Source: a virus. Taken from it: a DNA stretch of 37,656 bases. The notes below the pieces were generated by a model that had not been told where the DNA came from, ran no database searches, and was given only the letters and a program-made list of their open reading frames with translations. Below are positions 1 to 8,789 of this stretch, piece by piece; within the stretch, counting starts at the first letter, position 1; each line of letters begins with the position of its first letter. Location: positions 1-37,656 of the IMG/VR virus record IMGVR_UViG_3300031671_000004. One strand, given 5' to 3'. The position numbers were made by a program, and so were the translations under genes.

Positions 1-22
1 TTCCCCGGAAGATTCCCCGGAA
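1..22. repeat. Short direct repeat TTCCCCGGAA at window edge
   Basis: TTCCCCGGAA occurs at 1-10 and again at 13-22. Similar GGAATTCC-like words (TTCCTGGGAA, TTCCAGGGAA) lie at about 70-92 inside the end of the tail fibre gene. They may be a real low-complexity repeat encoding an I-F/P-P-G type peptide, or an assembly-edge artefact. Confidence 0.5.
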
Positions 23-45
23 TCTCCCGTGCAATCGCAGGGCCG

Positions 46-1218
46 TCAAATGGCTTTGGGTTCGCGGAGATTTCCTGGGAAAATTCCAGGGAATATGCCT
101 TGCTTTCTAAGTGTCACTGTAGTGTTAATGTAAACTGCGCCAGTTTTGCTAGAAACTGATGAGACAACCCCCGCCACATGTATCCAACGCTTGAGTGGCA
201 GCGATTGGTATGTATCGAACGATGTGAAGTTGCCACTCGCATCCCCATACATAATACGCACTTGCCCAGTAGCTAATGTCATAAACTCCCAACAACCGCT
301 GTTGCCATTACGACGATTAACAATCACCTCACCTGTACTACCACCGTAACTGTTTAGATATACCCACGCCTCACACGTAAATGCTGAGGTGAATGTGATC
401 CCCGAGGGTGAGGTGTTCGTAGCGTATTGGCTGCTTCCCGATACGAAACTCATACATTGTGTCGGAGGAACCGTACCGCGCACTACGCTTAGCTTATCTC
501 CCGGCTGTATCACACCTGTCAAGTTAGCGCTGGTATTAAGCAAGAACTCCTTATTGCCATTATTACCTGCATAAGTAAAACTGCCTGATGCGGGTTGCCA
601 GCCGGTCCAAATGATACTCGTGCTATTACCTAAAGTCTTGTTATTGAGTGTTTGTATGGCATTGGCTAAAACGACGGTATCATCGGCGACATTCGGCACA
701 GTATGGCCGTACGTGTTACTAGAACCGCCCCATAAGTTAGCTCTGACAGCGAAAGGTGACCGCACGTCGGCGATATTGGCGGTGACGATCTGGGTAGCGC
801 TCTGCGGCACGGTGACATTCGCAAGAGCAATCCACGGTACACCGGCACCGACTGCCGTTTGAATAGCTGAACTGTTTGGTGCGACCGGGCTGCTGCCAGG
901 TATTCCCTGTACATCCATGAAGGCCAATGCGCCGGGGTTGTTGCTGTTAGTGGTGCTGACGGCTGAAAGGTTAATATAAGCTACTACGACGTCAATGCGC
1001 GGGTTGGAGGGGCTGGCGGCGGCAATAGTTAGATTGGTGACGGCGTCTTGCCAGACGTTGTACGAGTACGTAGACAATGAGTTGGAGATAAGCGCTGAAC
1101 CAATAGAGATATCCACTGACATGTTCGCACCGGCTGCGCGCTGAATGGCTTGGAGAGAGGTTGAACTTGTAACTGTAGGTATACCTTGGAAACCCATCAG
1201 GGAGCTAAAGCCAGACAT
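46..1218 (-). CDS. Tail fibre / receptor-binding protein with LamG-like domain
   Basis: 390 aa. The N-terminal ~160 residues resemble the virion-attachment region of siphovirus baseplate fibres, ending in a TANIADVRSP segment typical of such proteins. Residues ~272-370 look like a concanavalin A/LamG jelly-roll (EAWVYLNS, W-x-H-V-A-G, GAVYINTT), a carbohydrate-binding fold common in phage receptor-binding proteins. The domain seems cut short: after GAVYINTT it runs into the low-complexity peptide GIFPGIFPGN and stops at 46. A neighbouring frame stays open from there to the window edge, so a frameshift or edge misassembly may hide the true C-terminus. It is the last gene of the leftward tail operon. 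AGGG lies upstream of the ATG. Fibre role is firm by position and domain; the ligand is unknown. Confidence 0.75.
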   Translation of the reverse strand: MSGFSSLMGFQGIPTVTSSTSLQAIQRAAGANMSVDISIGSALISNSLSTYSYNVWQDAVTNLTIAAASPSNPRIDVVVAYINLSAVSTTNSNNPGALAFMDVQGIPGSSPVAPNSSAIQTAVGAGVPWIALANVTVPQSATQIVTANIADVRSPFAVRANLWGGSSNTYGHTVPNVADDTVVLANAIQTLNNKTLGNSTSIIWTGWQPASGSFTYAGNNGNKEFLLNTSANLTGVIQPGDKLSVVRGTVPPTQCMSFVSGSSQYATNTSPSGITFTSAFTCEAWVYLNSYGGSTGEVIVNRRNGNSGCWEFMTLATGQVRIMYGDASGNFTSFDTYQSLPLKRWIHVAGVVSSVSSKTGAVYINTTVTLRKQGIFPGIFPGNLREPKAI

Positions 1219-1358
1219 AAAACCCTGAGCGCTTGTCTTGCCGTTGTCTATGATGCTCGCGTAAGCTGTTATGTTTTTATTCCTTCAGCTATCATTTGAT
1301 ATTAGTCTAGCTGGATAATACGCTATTGGCAATACAGCACCTATAATTACGGTATGAT

Positions 1359-1387
1359 TTGACTAAACGATATAAAAACGGTATAAC
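1359..1387 (+). promoter_or_regulatory. Sigma-70-like promoter for the secreted Thr-rich protein
   Basis: TTGACT at 1359-1364, a 17-bp spacer, and TATAAC at 1382-1387. The predicted start near 1394 gives an 18-nt leader that contains AGGA at 1401-1404, eight bases before the ATG. It gives this plus-strand gene expression independent of the leftward tail operon. Confidence 0.6.
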
Positions 1388-1411
1388 TGCTACTATAAGC
1401 AGGAACCACCC

Positions 1412-1981
1412 ATGAAATTATCCATAAAGTCAACCTCAATTATCCTCGGTGTTATCGGCCTCGCCTTTGTCGGTGGCATTGCGCTAACAAGCCACATGAA
1501 TCCCTCTACGCCTATCGTGGCCTTCAAGTCAACGGCCGACACCACTACTACTGCCAGCACTGATCCTATTGCTACTCCTGCCCCTGCTAGCCCACAGACA
1601 ACCACTACAACAACGACCGCACCGATAGCTGCTAATACGACACCAAGCACGAGTACCACGGTTACCTCTACTGCTACGTCTAGTAGCCCCAGCAGTACAC
1701 TGAGTGCTACGACATCAACGACCACCACTCCTTCTGCATCCACTACACCTGCTGTAACGGCAGTAAGCGCAACTCTGAGTGACTGGAGCGCACCTGTAGA
1801 CGGGCCGGGTGGTACTATGATTGAACCATCCACTGTGCAATCGCAATATTGTATCTTCACCTATAGTGACAGCTCTACCAAGAGTATCTTACACGCCACC
1901 CGCGCTGTCTATGCTGACGGCCTACGTAGCGAAGGCGAAGGTGCGGCTTGCACTATTGCCAATGCTCCCGCCGCGAGCTAG
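1412..1981 (+). CDS. Secreted, membrane-anchored Thr/Ser-rich protein (possible moron)
   Basis: 189 aa. Residues ~7-27 form one hydrophobic segment after a KLSIKS start, so this is a signal anchor or signal peptide. Residues ~42-120 are an extended Thr/Ser/Ala/Pro linker, probably outside the membrane. The C-terminal ~65 residues form a small putative globular domain with two cysteines (QYCIFTY and AACTIA), which could form a disulfide. The gene opposes the tail operon between the fibre and gene 1978-2223, has its own promoter and SD, and ends by overlapping its neighbour. That arrangement fits a phage moron affecting the lysogen's surface, but no family is recognised and the role is inference. 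Confidence 0.75.
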   Translation: MKLSIKSTSIILGVIGLAFVGGIALTSHMNPSTPIVAFKSTADTTTTASTDPIATPAPASPQTTTTTTTAPIAANTTPSTSTTVTSTATSSSPSSTLSATTSTTTTPSASTTPAVTAVSATLSDWSAPVDGPGGTMIEPSTVQSQYCIFTYSDSSTKSILHATRAVYADGLRSEGEGAACTIANAPAAS

Positions 1982-2223
1982 TCCGTACTAAACGGCTTTC
2001 TCGGTCCTCTCACCACCACCTTGCCAGTCGCTGCATCGTGTTCAATATGGTGTGTCTCGGCTTTTTTCATGAGTCCTGTAAACTCTTCACGGGTAGCTTC
2101 AAATTCCTGTATAGAGGCAACCGGATCTCTAGGATAACATCCATATGTCCTCGTACCGTCGTCGACGCGTGAGAGTGTCGTAAAACCTTTTTCGCTTATG
2201 ATCAGGAAGTTTCGCATGCCCAT
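1978..2223 (-). CDS. Small hypothetical protein
   Basis: 81 aa, no family recognised. It is compact and charged, with no membrane segment. AAAGGG lies about nine bases upstream of the ATG. It sits between the 168-aa gene and the plus-strand secreted protein and converges with the latter, the two ends overlapping by four bases. Probably a minor tail-operon gene. Confidence 0.6.
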   Translation of the reverse strand: MGMRNFLIISEKGFTTLSRVDDGTRTYGCYPRDPVASIQEFEATREEFTGLMKKAETHHIEHDAATGKVVVRGPRKPFSTD

Positions 2224-2238
2224 ATAGTATTTCCCTTT

Positions 2239-2745
2239 CTAGACAAGGTTAGGAAGATAAAGTTTATACACCAGGTAATAGTTGTGATTCGCAGTATCGT
2301 TGTTCTTAATATATACCTGGTATATACGGTCATTCAGCGTGTCATCTGATTGGGCCCAGTCCAGCCACCAAGTCATAGATGCGTTCTGTTGGCCTGGAGT
2401 AAGATTGAAGCCGTTCGGCCATAGGTTATTAGCGTCTGGCACTCCTGTTACGGGGTCGAGGGTAGGATCGACATATAACGTAAATGCGAAGTTCCATAAG
2501 GTCAATACTTTGTTGAGCGGATAGCCTTGACAAGTAAATATCCAATCGTTATATGGAGCAGTAGGAAGTAAATAAGCTGGTCCCTGTATATTCACCTCAT
2601 TAGCGGCGGCAGGTATTGTCTGTAGTTGCAGTATGTCACCGCCTACCTTCTGCGGCGTCTTCATTTCGCGCACATTCCGCTTGAGCAGCTTGATGTCATT
2701 GGTGACGCGACGGTCTAGTTTGAGCTGTACTTTGTTGATTGCCAT
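2239..2745 (-). CDS. Tail-region hypothetical protein
   Basis: 168 aa. A basic, possibly coiled N-terminus (residues 1-30, many Lys/Arg) precedes a beta-rich domain with many Trp and Tyr. The start overlaps the preceding stop as TAATG, which argues for translational coupling to the baseplate gene. Position between the baseplate hub and the fibre suggests a baseplate or fibre-attachment component. No named family. Confidence 0.7.
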   Translation of the reverse strand: MAINKVQLKLDRRVTNDIKLLKRNVREMKTPQKVGGDILQLQTIPAAANEVNIQGPAYLLPTAPYNDWIFTCQGYPLNKVLTLWNFAFTLYVDPTLDPVTGVPDANNLWPNGFNLTPGQQNASMTWWLDWAQSDDTLNDRIYQVYIKNNDTANHNYYLVYKLYLPNLV

Positions 2746-3899
2746 TATGCGAGACTCGTTATTATGGTCACTTGTTCATTGTCTGATTCGTCTATTGTAA
2801 CCTGAATTTGTTCCGTCCGGTACATCCCATCGACATCTGAGTATAACGGATGGTTACGGATTTTTATATGTATCCAGTCTCCTACGCTGAAATCAGTCGG
2901 GCTGGGACCATTATGGGTATTGTATATGATCGAGGGCAGCACTAACGGCACTTGGAATTGTGCCAGGTTCCAGGTGGCGTAATTCTGGAGCGAGTCGTCA
3001 CTTGCATCGAGGGAGCTAGGGGATATGAACGACTGACGGACTTTATAATTTGCTGTTGAGCCGGTATTAGGCGCGGTGTACTGGCTCTGTGTAACGGTGC
3101 CGTTCCCGGTTCCTTGGGCGCTGATCAGATTAGCCATCTGAGTACCGTCTTCAGTAATGTCGGCTTCGATGATGGTGCCGGGGTATTCCAATACGATGTC
3201 CGGCCGCTGGACACCTAATTGGATGAAGGTATTAAACACCTTGTTATAGGTGAATTGCATATCGAAACCGCCGACAGACACATTGCAGAAGTCCTGGAGG
3301 GCATCACTGATTGCCATATTCTGATACGTCCGTGTATGCGGTCCGACGGTCGCTAACGAGCCCTGCGTAATGCCGAAGTTCCAATCAGCGATAGGCACAC
3401 CCGACGTGGCCGTGCCAGGAATAATCAGGCCGGTAGTGGTATTCAGCGTGCCAGTTGGGTCATTGTTACCTTGTTGTGACTGGTTGATTAAGTCCCAGGC
3501 AATCGCTGAAGCGTCCATGTTGGTGTAAATCTGTCCTGGGCCGGTAAAGCGCTGAGTGAACAAGTTGAGGAACCCGCTGGCTTTTAACTGGATGAGGTTG
3601 CCGCTGCCATTCTCAGCCAATGAGCCGTATTTGTAGCTTAACTGTCCGGCTGCCATGTAAGTACCATTGCGTTTAACCCGTACTTCAGTCTGGTTGGTAA
3701 CGAGTAGTAGTTTCGGGTCTTGGTAAGTCTTCCTACAATAGTCTTCTAATTCATCTATTGATAGATACCACTGGATATCGTCGGCGCCGTTCCTGGTGAC
3801 GGTAAACGTGCGTTGTGAGGCACGGCTGGATAAATCGGCCAGGATGTTACCGGAGGGTGAAACTAGTTCAAGGCTGTAGATACTGGTGGGACGACCCAT
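2745..3899 (-). CDS. Baseplate/tail hub protein (Tal or Gp37-like)
   Basis: 384 aa from the chosen start. An in-frame ATG 15 bases upstream would add five residues, but the start at 3899 overlaps the Dit stop as TAATG, the junction used repeatedly in this operon. The N-terminal half (ADDIQWYLSIDELEDYC, then VRVKRNGTYMAAGQL) resembles siphovirus baseplate proteins of the ReqiPepy6 Gp37-like type, which follow the distal tail protein and form the hub or tail-associated component at the tail tip. No lytic catalytic domain is evident. Function is inferred from order (tape measure, Dit, this gene, fibre) and family resemblance. Confidence 0.75.
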   Translation of the reverse strand: MGRPTSIYSLELVSPSGNILADLSSRASQRTFTVTRNGADDIQWYLSIDELEDYCRKTYQDPKLLLVTNQTEVRVKRNGTYMAAGQLSYKYGSLAENGSGNLIQLKASGFLNLFTQRFTGPGQIYTNMDASAIAWDLINQSQQGNNDPTGTLNTTTGLIIPGTATSGVPIADWNFGITQGSLATVGPHTRTYQNMAISDALQDFCNVSVGGFDMQFTYNKVFNTFIQLGVQRPDIVLEYPGTIIEADITEDGTQMANLISAQGTGNGTVTQSQYTAPNTGSTANYKVRQSFISPSSLDASDDSLQNYATWNLAQFQVPLVLPSIIYNTHNGPSPTDFSVGDWIHIKIRNHPLYSDVDGMYRTEQIQVTIDESDNEQVTIITSLA

Positions 3900-4768
3900 T
3901 ACAGCCCCACCCATGCGCTGTAAAACTGAATCTCAACATATCCCCCGTCGCTGCTGTTACTGGTACTCAGCGCTATCGTATTGCTGCCTGGCACGATAGT
4001 CCACCAGCTAGAGATCGGGTCATTGCGGTAGGATATAAAGTTCGAGCTATTGTTATACACCACGCTCTGTTCGTACATATCCACTACGATGCTGTCACCG
4101 CCTAAGATCGTATAGTTCAACTGGAAAGCGTAGCCGGTCGTCTGGTTAACGATATAGGGATTCGTTAAGGGACCGACGAATGTAAGGATCGGATGGCTTT
4201 CAGCTGTACCACTGTTTGTCACCGTGACTGAGCCGCCGCTACTGCCGGAACTGACGACTGGTACCACGGTTGGTACCACAAAGCCGCCGCCAATGAGGGT
4301 GGTAATCTGGCCGGAGTTCTGCTGGCTTGTGCCGTACAGCCGTCCGTCAGGGGCAACCAGTGTCAGCTGATACTTCGTCCAGGTGTTGTAAGTGTGGGCG
4401 AATACCGGCTTTTTCGGCTGGACATTCGTAAAGTAACTGTTGCCGTCCAGGGTGGTGAATTGGAGCCGGGTTAAAGTAGGGTAGTTATAACTGTTCCGGT
4501 TTATAGCGGTGGCTGTGGATAGCGCCTGACGCCTGGCAATATAGTCGGTCGGGTTCTGGCCGATGATATACCCCTGTAAGGTAATCGTCCGGGCGTCGTA
4601 AAATGCCTGGGAGACACGAGCGTAATCTTGTCCTGGTGTTGGATATTGCACCATGCGATAATCTGGCGCGTCTAATCCTTGCACATTCGGATCGACGGTA
4701 CAGCCATACTGCTGCGACGGCGTGGGGCCGGTGATGAAGGATAAGCTGCCGAGTGACATATTCTGCAT
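3899..4768 (-). CDS. Distal tail protein (Dit-like)
   Basis: 289 aa, the usual size for siphovirus Dit proteins. The N-terminal half resembles the Sipho_tail belt domain. The C-terminal domain has the characteristic run: a Gly/Ser linker, TVTNSGTAESHPILTFVGPL, then GDSIVVDMYE and a W-x2-V-PGSN-x-I motif, as in the SPP1 Dit galectin-like domain. Dit forms the hexameric ring joining the tail tube to the baseplate. The gene follows the tape measure directly, as in most siphoviruses. Confidence 0.88.
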   Translation of the reverse strand: MQNMSLGSLSFITGPTPSQQYGCTVDPNVQGLDAPDYRMVQYPTPGQDYARVSQAFYDARTITLQGYIIGQNPTDYIARRQALSTATAINRNSYNYPTLTRLQFTTLDGNSYFTNVQPKKPVFAHTYNTWTKYQLTLVAPDGRLYGTSQQNSGQITTLIGGGFVVPTVVPVVSSGSSGGSVTVTNSGTAESHPILTFVGPLTNPYIVNQTTGYAFQLNYTILGGDSIVVDMYEQSVVYNNSSNFISYRNDPISSWWTIVPGSNTIALSTSNSSDGGYVEIQFYSAWVGL

Positions 4769-4776
4769 AACGACTC

Positions 4777-6963
4777 CTAAATACCGCTCAATTGGAACGC
4801 TAAGTTTCTATTGGCTTCGGTCATGTCTGCATTGCTGTAATTGTTGACCGTCTGGTAGATGGTAACGCCGCCACTGCTTAGACCTCCGGGGTGCATCGTG
4901 CCCATTTGGGCATTTGTTTTAATCATTGCACCCTGTGGCACATACATCGGTTCTGGGCCGTTCTCACCGACCATAGACCAGCCACCGGGGGCATAGTTGG
5001 TGCCGGTAGCGAAACCGAGTGATTTGAGACCCGCCATAACATCAGAGAATACGTTACTACTGTTATTACTTGGTACACTACCAGCTAGTGATCCGCTCGC
5101 TAACAGAGCTTTAGCACGTGCCTGCTGGGCTGGAGTACCAGTTTTCGCCAGATTACTTACTGTACTAATGGCATTGTTTATGGATGCAAAATCGGCATTT
5201 ATGCCCTGCTGCATCTGATCTATAACCTTCTTTGTCTGATTAGCACTATTCTGTATAAGTATGAACGCTGCCACTGCTGCCGCTCCGAAGACCGCCCAAC
5301 CCGCCAGTGCCGCTGGACCACCGACATAAGTAACAAGGTTTTGCACTGCCATCTTAATACCCACTCCGCCAGTCATATTAGCAATTATCTGATCGGCAGC
5401 ATTGAAGGCGGCTGTCCCCATCGCTTTCATTGCCACGCCGAATGGTCCGGTTGCAAGCTCAATAATACCGCTTATACCCTTAGCCACCCCTCCAAAGAAC
5501 ATAAGTAACGGTCCCGAGATGGCAACAATACCGAGCGCGTCAACCACAAACTGTTTTTGACCCTTGCTGAGATGGTCGAACCAATTCGTGATGTTATTTA
5601 CTGCCTTGGCTCCGTCATTCACCACATTCGTTACTTCCGGCATGATGGTTTGTCCTAATTTCGTCAGGTCAGTCATTACTTGAGCAAGCGCATGATCAAA
5701 TTGGTACTGGGCTTCGGATTGTTTGGTCTTATAATCCTGTGCGAAGTTGTTAGTACTTTGCTGAATCGATTGCAGCTTCTGTGTGAATGAGCCTGAATCG
5801 TAGCCGCCTAACAGTTGCATGATAACTGATGAAGATCGCGAGCCGCCAAATGCCTTACTGATGGTACTGGCGGCATTAGCGCTGCTATTGGCGAAAGCGT
5901 CCGCTGCTGCCGGGCCTTGCGTTTGGAGCAGATTCATGTATGTCTGTACGCTGGTCGCGGCAGTCGGGCCGAACGTATCATTTAAATGTTTGTTAACATC
6001 CCCAAGTGCTTGTTGGATACCGCCCTCCTGGAGATCGACACCTAACTGGTTCGAGCTTATACCGATACTGGCGAGTGCTTTCTGTGCAGCAGTACTTGGC
6101 GACTGCATAAGTAAGAGAGCCTGCCGTAAGTGCTGTGCCGATGTTTGGGCATTGCCAGTCATATCGGCGAGCAACGCTTCTGCCGCACCGACATCATTTA
6201 ATGTTAAGCCTGCTGCTTTCCCTGCTGCTAATAGTCCGGTTGGGCCAAGAGCAGCAACTAGATCGTTCATACGCATGTTTCCAGCACCGACGATGGCATT
6301 GAGCGATGCTGCTGCATCGCCGAAACTTTGCGCTCCCGAAATTCCCGACTTCCACGCCACGGCAACAGCATTAGTCGTATCCTCAAGGTTTGCGCCGCCA
6401 ACGGCTGCCAATTGCTGGGCGGAGTTCAATGCGTTTATTGCATCCGCGCCGCGCAGACCAACAGATGTTAGATGATATAGACCTGCCGCCAACTGATCAG
6501 GTGTCCACATTGAGTTTTGGGATAGTTGTAATACTTGGTTACTCAGCCATGAGAGGCTATCGGTTGTATCGCCTGCCTGGGTCTGTATCAGGTTCATCTG
6601 TGTCTGGAAGCTCATCGCGCTCTTGACGGCTTCATAAGCGATGCCAGCGACAGGAAGGGTCACATAGGTGGAAATTGTACGACCAACGCCTGATAAACTC
6701 TCGCCAGTGCTTTTGAGGGAAGATGCAAGACTTGTACTAGAAACAGTTGCCTTTGCAGCCATAGCTTCTGTGGCAGAGGCTTGCTCATCAGCGGCGGCGA
6801 CTCCAGCTTCGCCTTCGGCAGTTATGGCACCCTGGGTTTCCTCGGCTTGGACTTGTAAGCCAGCTAAGCTTGCCTGCGTCGCTTCAATGCCAGCAGGATC
6901 AGCAACCGTGGTGATTGTGATACCGACGTTTGAATTGCCGCTTGCGCCTGGGAGGGTTGCCAT
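4777..6963 (-). CDS. Tail tape measure protein (TP901 family)
   Basis: 728 aa. The PhageMin_Tail/TP901 core lies at roughly residues 110-330 (QTQAGDTTDSLSWLSNQVLQ, then SVGLRGADAINALN). Hydrophobic stretches at about 470-510 and 553-573 fit the membrane-interacting parts of tape measures. The C-terminal ~100 residues carry the GWSMVGENGPEPMYVPQGA motif common at tape measure ends. At about 0.15 nm per residue the tail would be near 110 nm. The gene follows the frameshifted chaperone pair, the canonical order. No good SD is seen before the ATG. Confidence 0.95.
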   Translation of the reverse strand: MATLPGASGNSNVGITITTVADPAGIEATQASLAGLQVQAEETQGAITAEGEAGVAAADEQASATEAMAAKATVSSTSLASSLKSTGESLSGVGRTISTYVTLPVAGIAYEAVKSAMSFQTQMNLIQTQAGDTTDSLSWLSNQVLQLSQNSMWTPDQLAAGLYHLTSVGLRGADAINALNSAQQLAAVGGANLEDTTNAVAVAWKSGISGAQSFGDAAASLNAIVGAGNMRMNDLVAALGPTGLLAAGKAAGLTLNDVGAAEALLADMTGNAQTSAQHLRQALLLMQSPSTAAQKALASIGISSNQLGVDLQEGGIQQALGDVNKHLNDTFGPTAATSVQTYMNLLQTQGPAAADAFANSSANAASTISKAFGGSRSSSVIMQLLGGYDSGSFTQKLQSIQQSTNNFAQDYKTKQSEAQYQFDHALAQVMTDLTKLGQTIMPEVTNVVNDGAKAVNNITNWFDHLSKGQKQFVVDALGIVAISGPLLMFFGGVAKGISGIIELATGPFGVAMKAMGTAAFNAADQIIANMTGGVGIKMAVQNLVTYVGGPAALAGWAVFGAAAVAAFILIQNSANQTKKVIDQMQQGINADFASINNAISTVSNLAKTGTPAQQARAKALLASGSLAGSVPSNNSSNVFSDVMAGLKSLGFATGTNYAPGGWSMVGENGPEPMYVPQGAMIKTNAQMGTMHPGGLSSGGVTIYQTVNNYSNADMTEANRNLAFQLSGI

Positions 6964-6988
6964 GTGGTTTGTTTTACTCTTGCTTACA

Positions 6989-7593
6989 TTATGCCATGTC
7001 TTTAGGCGTTTGCCGCGCTATATGTTGCCGTCTGACGTCTGCTTCAATGTCTAACATCTCAAGATCGTTCATAATCACGCTGAGGGGCATACGCATTGCC
7101 TCAAACCAGCCGACATGCATTTTGCGACGCCACAGTAGCACGATATAGGCTAACGGTGCGTCGGGTATCTCTATGTCTATACCCTCGGCGCTGGTTTGCA
7201 ATGCATCAACATAGAGTGCTAGCTTTTTTTTTGATAATCTGAAAGTACTTGAGATTCTGGTATGGCAATTTGACCAGATAGGTAGTCGATGTTCGTCTTA
7301 CCGAGTTGTAACACCGTCTGAAAGTTTACGGGTGCCACATTACCTGCCGCGTCTGTGAAGTTCCACTCTTTGATGCGTTCTGCCACTATCCGCGTACCGG
7401 CTCGCATCAGCGTCGTGTCGCTGGCTTCGATAACGAGTGAATCTTGCACGTTCATGGGGCTGACATCCATTTTGACCCAACCCTGTTCTTCTTGCGGTAT
7501 AGGCACTTGTTTGCCGTCAACTTCTTTCGTAGCCGGGTCAGGCATGTAGAATTGCTTGATAACTGGGGTCGGTAATGAGGGTAGTACTGGCAT
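6989..7593 (-). CDS. Tail assembly chaperone, -1 frameshift fusion product
   Basis: The zero-frame ORF (7219-7593) ends CAA AAA AAA AGC TAG. A one-base backward slip on the A9 run reads on through KLALYVDA into the downstream frame ending at 6989, giving a 201-aa fusion. The downstream ORF has no ATG near its start, only a TTG at 7201, which fits expression by frameshifting. This is the G/GT arrangement of lambda and many siphoviruses: two overlapping chaperones between tail tube and tape measure genes, the long form made by slippage, which guide tail polymerisation on the tape measure. Order and slip site make this firm; efficiency cannot be judged. Confidence 0.88.
7219..7593 (-). CDS. Tail assembly chaperone, short form (gpG-like)
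   Basis: 124 aa. It is the zero-frame product, ending YQKKS at a TAG just after the slippery A9. It lies directly downstream of the tail tube gene and is coupled to it by a TAATG stop-start overlap. Such short chaperones bind the tape measure and help tube assembly, and are absent from the virion. No catalytic motif is expected. The ratio of short to long form is set by the frameshift. Confidence 0.85.
   Translation of the reverse strand: MPVLPSLPTPVIKQFYMPDPATKEVDGKQVPIPQEEQGWVKMDVSPMNVQDSLVIEASDTTLMRAGTRIVAERIKEWNFTDAAGNVAPVNFQTVLQLGKTNIDYLSGQIAIPESQVLSDYQKKS
7224..7232 (-). promoter_or_regulatory. A9 slippery site for programmed -1 frameshift
   Basis: Nine T on the plus strand, hence A9 in the mRNA, with the zero-frame stop TAG only three bases after it (7221-7219). 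Slipping -1 joins the frame that continues to 6989. The sequence permits re-pairing at AAA AAA in both frames. Confidence 0.88.
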
Positions 7594-8789
7594 TACGCTA
7601 TCGTCGCCAATCCGTTAATATTCGTCAGAGCAAACATTTGCGCATCAGACGTGTCGTATTGCGACTTGTACTTGATATCGCTGAAGTTAATGCCTTTGCT
7701 CTTGACCTTCGGCATCGGATCGTCGGTTTTAAGATGGTTGAAGGTCACACGAAGTTCGTACTGATTCGTCGAACCGGCAAAGTGGCGGACCACCCAAGCG
7801 GTTTTGCTCTGTTGATTGAACTTAATGACATCATCGGGCGTATCGAAGTAGCGTTTGACGTTCAAGCTAGCACCGCCAACAGTACGCCGTAAACTGAACG
7901 GGTCGGCTGAACCGGAAAGCTGTGAGCCGCTATCGCTCTCGAATGAATAGTCGAGTTCCCACGTGCTGCCTTGTTCTAGCCGTGTCTGGGTGGCAGATAA
8001 TGCTGCTGCTGCGGTCGCACCGGCGCAGAACTGGGTGTTGCTCCATAAGAACGGGGTAAGCAATGTGAAGCTCGGCGTTTGAGGACGTAGACTGATGGTA
8101 TCCCCAGCGACCAGGCTGCTCATATTAGCGGCGGTCGTAATGGTCGTAGCATTGACGATGGTCGCAATCGTGCCGTCGATGTAAGCTGATCCGGCATGGT
8201 ATCCGCGTATTAGGTCGGCGGCAACAAGCTTAGTCGTCGGACTGGCATCATAGGTGGTATCAAAAACAATCGTGTACGGGCCTGAACCGCTCACTGAAGC
8301 AATCACGCCTGTCTGGAACGAACCGAGGGCGCTAAACGAGGGTTTGAGCATAATCTGGTTTTTGCTCTGGGTCATAGTGAGCTTAGAGCATTGGACACCG
8401 ACAAAGCGCTTGACAATGCCGCCGAGAGATACTTCCAGTGTCTTGCTGTTTGGCGCGGTTAAACCGTTCAACGTAAACGGCCAGGTGTACGGGCCACTAC
8501 CTGTAACACTGCCGCGTGTTAATAGACAATCTGCTACCTGGGCGGCGGTGTTCGGTTCAGCAACAATCGTAATGTCGCCTTTGTGATCGCGGAGACCAGG
8601 CAATACCTGGTATGTTCCAGCTGGGTTGCCGAAAACGACATCTTGCTGTTCTAGGTTATAAGCTGTCGTCATTGTCTCATCGGTCAGAAGTGTGGCTACA
8701 GAAGGTAGTACAGCGGTGCCTGGTATCGTTTCGGTAACAAACATGGCATAGCCAAGATTACCGACCCATTCGCCATGGTAATTTCCCAT
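7593..8789 (-). CDS. Major tail tube protein
   Basis: 398 aa. The sequence resembles the phage tail tube family of siphoviruses of Gram-positive-type hosts: an N-terminal GYAMFVTETIPGTA segment, mid-protein beta-rich Thr/Ser repeats, and a C-terminal LRVTFNHLKTDDPMPKVKSK segment. A central Ig-like insertion (about residues 170-240, SGSGPYTIVFDTTYDASP) makes it longer than minimal tube proteins. It lies directly upstream of the chaperone pair and is coupled to both neighbours by TAATG overlaps. It should polymerise into the tail tube. Confidence 0.8.
   Translation of the reverse strand: MGNYHGEWVGNLGYAMFVTETIPGTAVLPSVATLLTDETMTTAYNLEQQDVVFGNPAGTYQVLPGLRDHKGDITIVAEPNTAAQVADCLLTRGSVTGSGPYTWPFTLNGLTAPNSKTLEVSLGGIVKRFVGVQCSKLTMTQSKNQIMLKPSFSALGSFQTGVIASVSGSGPYTIVFDTTYDASPTTKLVAADLIRGYHAGSAYIDGTIATIVNATTITTAANMSSLVAGDTISLRPQTPSFTLLTPFLWSNTQFCAGATAAAALSATQTRLEQGSTWELDYSFESDSGSQLSGSADPFSLRRTVGGASLNVKRYFDTPDDVIKFNQQSKTAWVVRHFAGSTNQYELRVTFNHLKTDDPMPKVKSKGINFSDIKYKSQYDTSDAQMFALTNINGLATIA

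Noticed and set aside
1393-1860. 155-codon minus-strand ORF rich in Val
   Set aside because: It is the antisense shadow of the Thr-rich secreted protein; ACN codons read as GT-rich valine codons in reverse.
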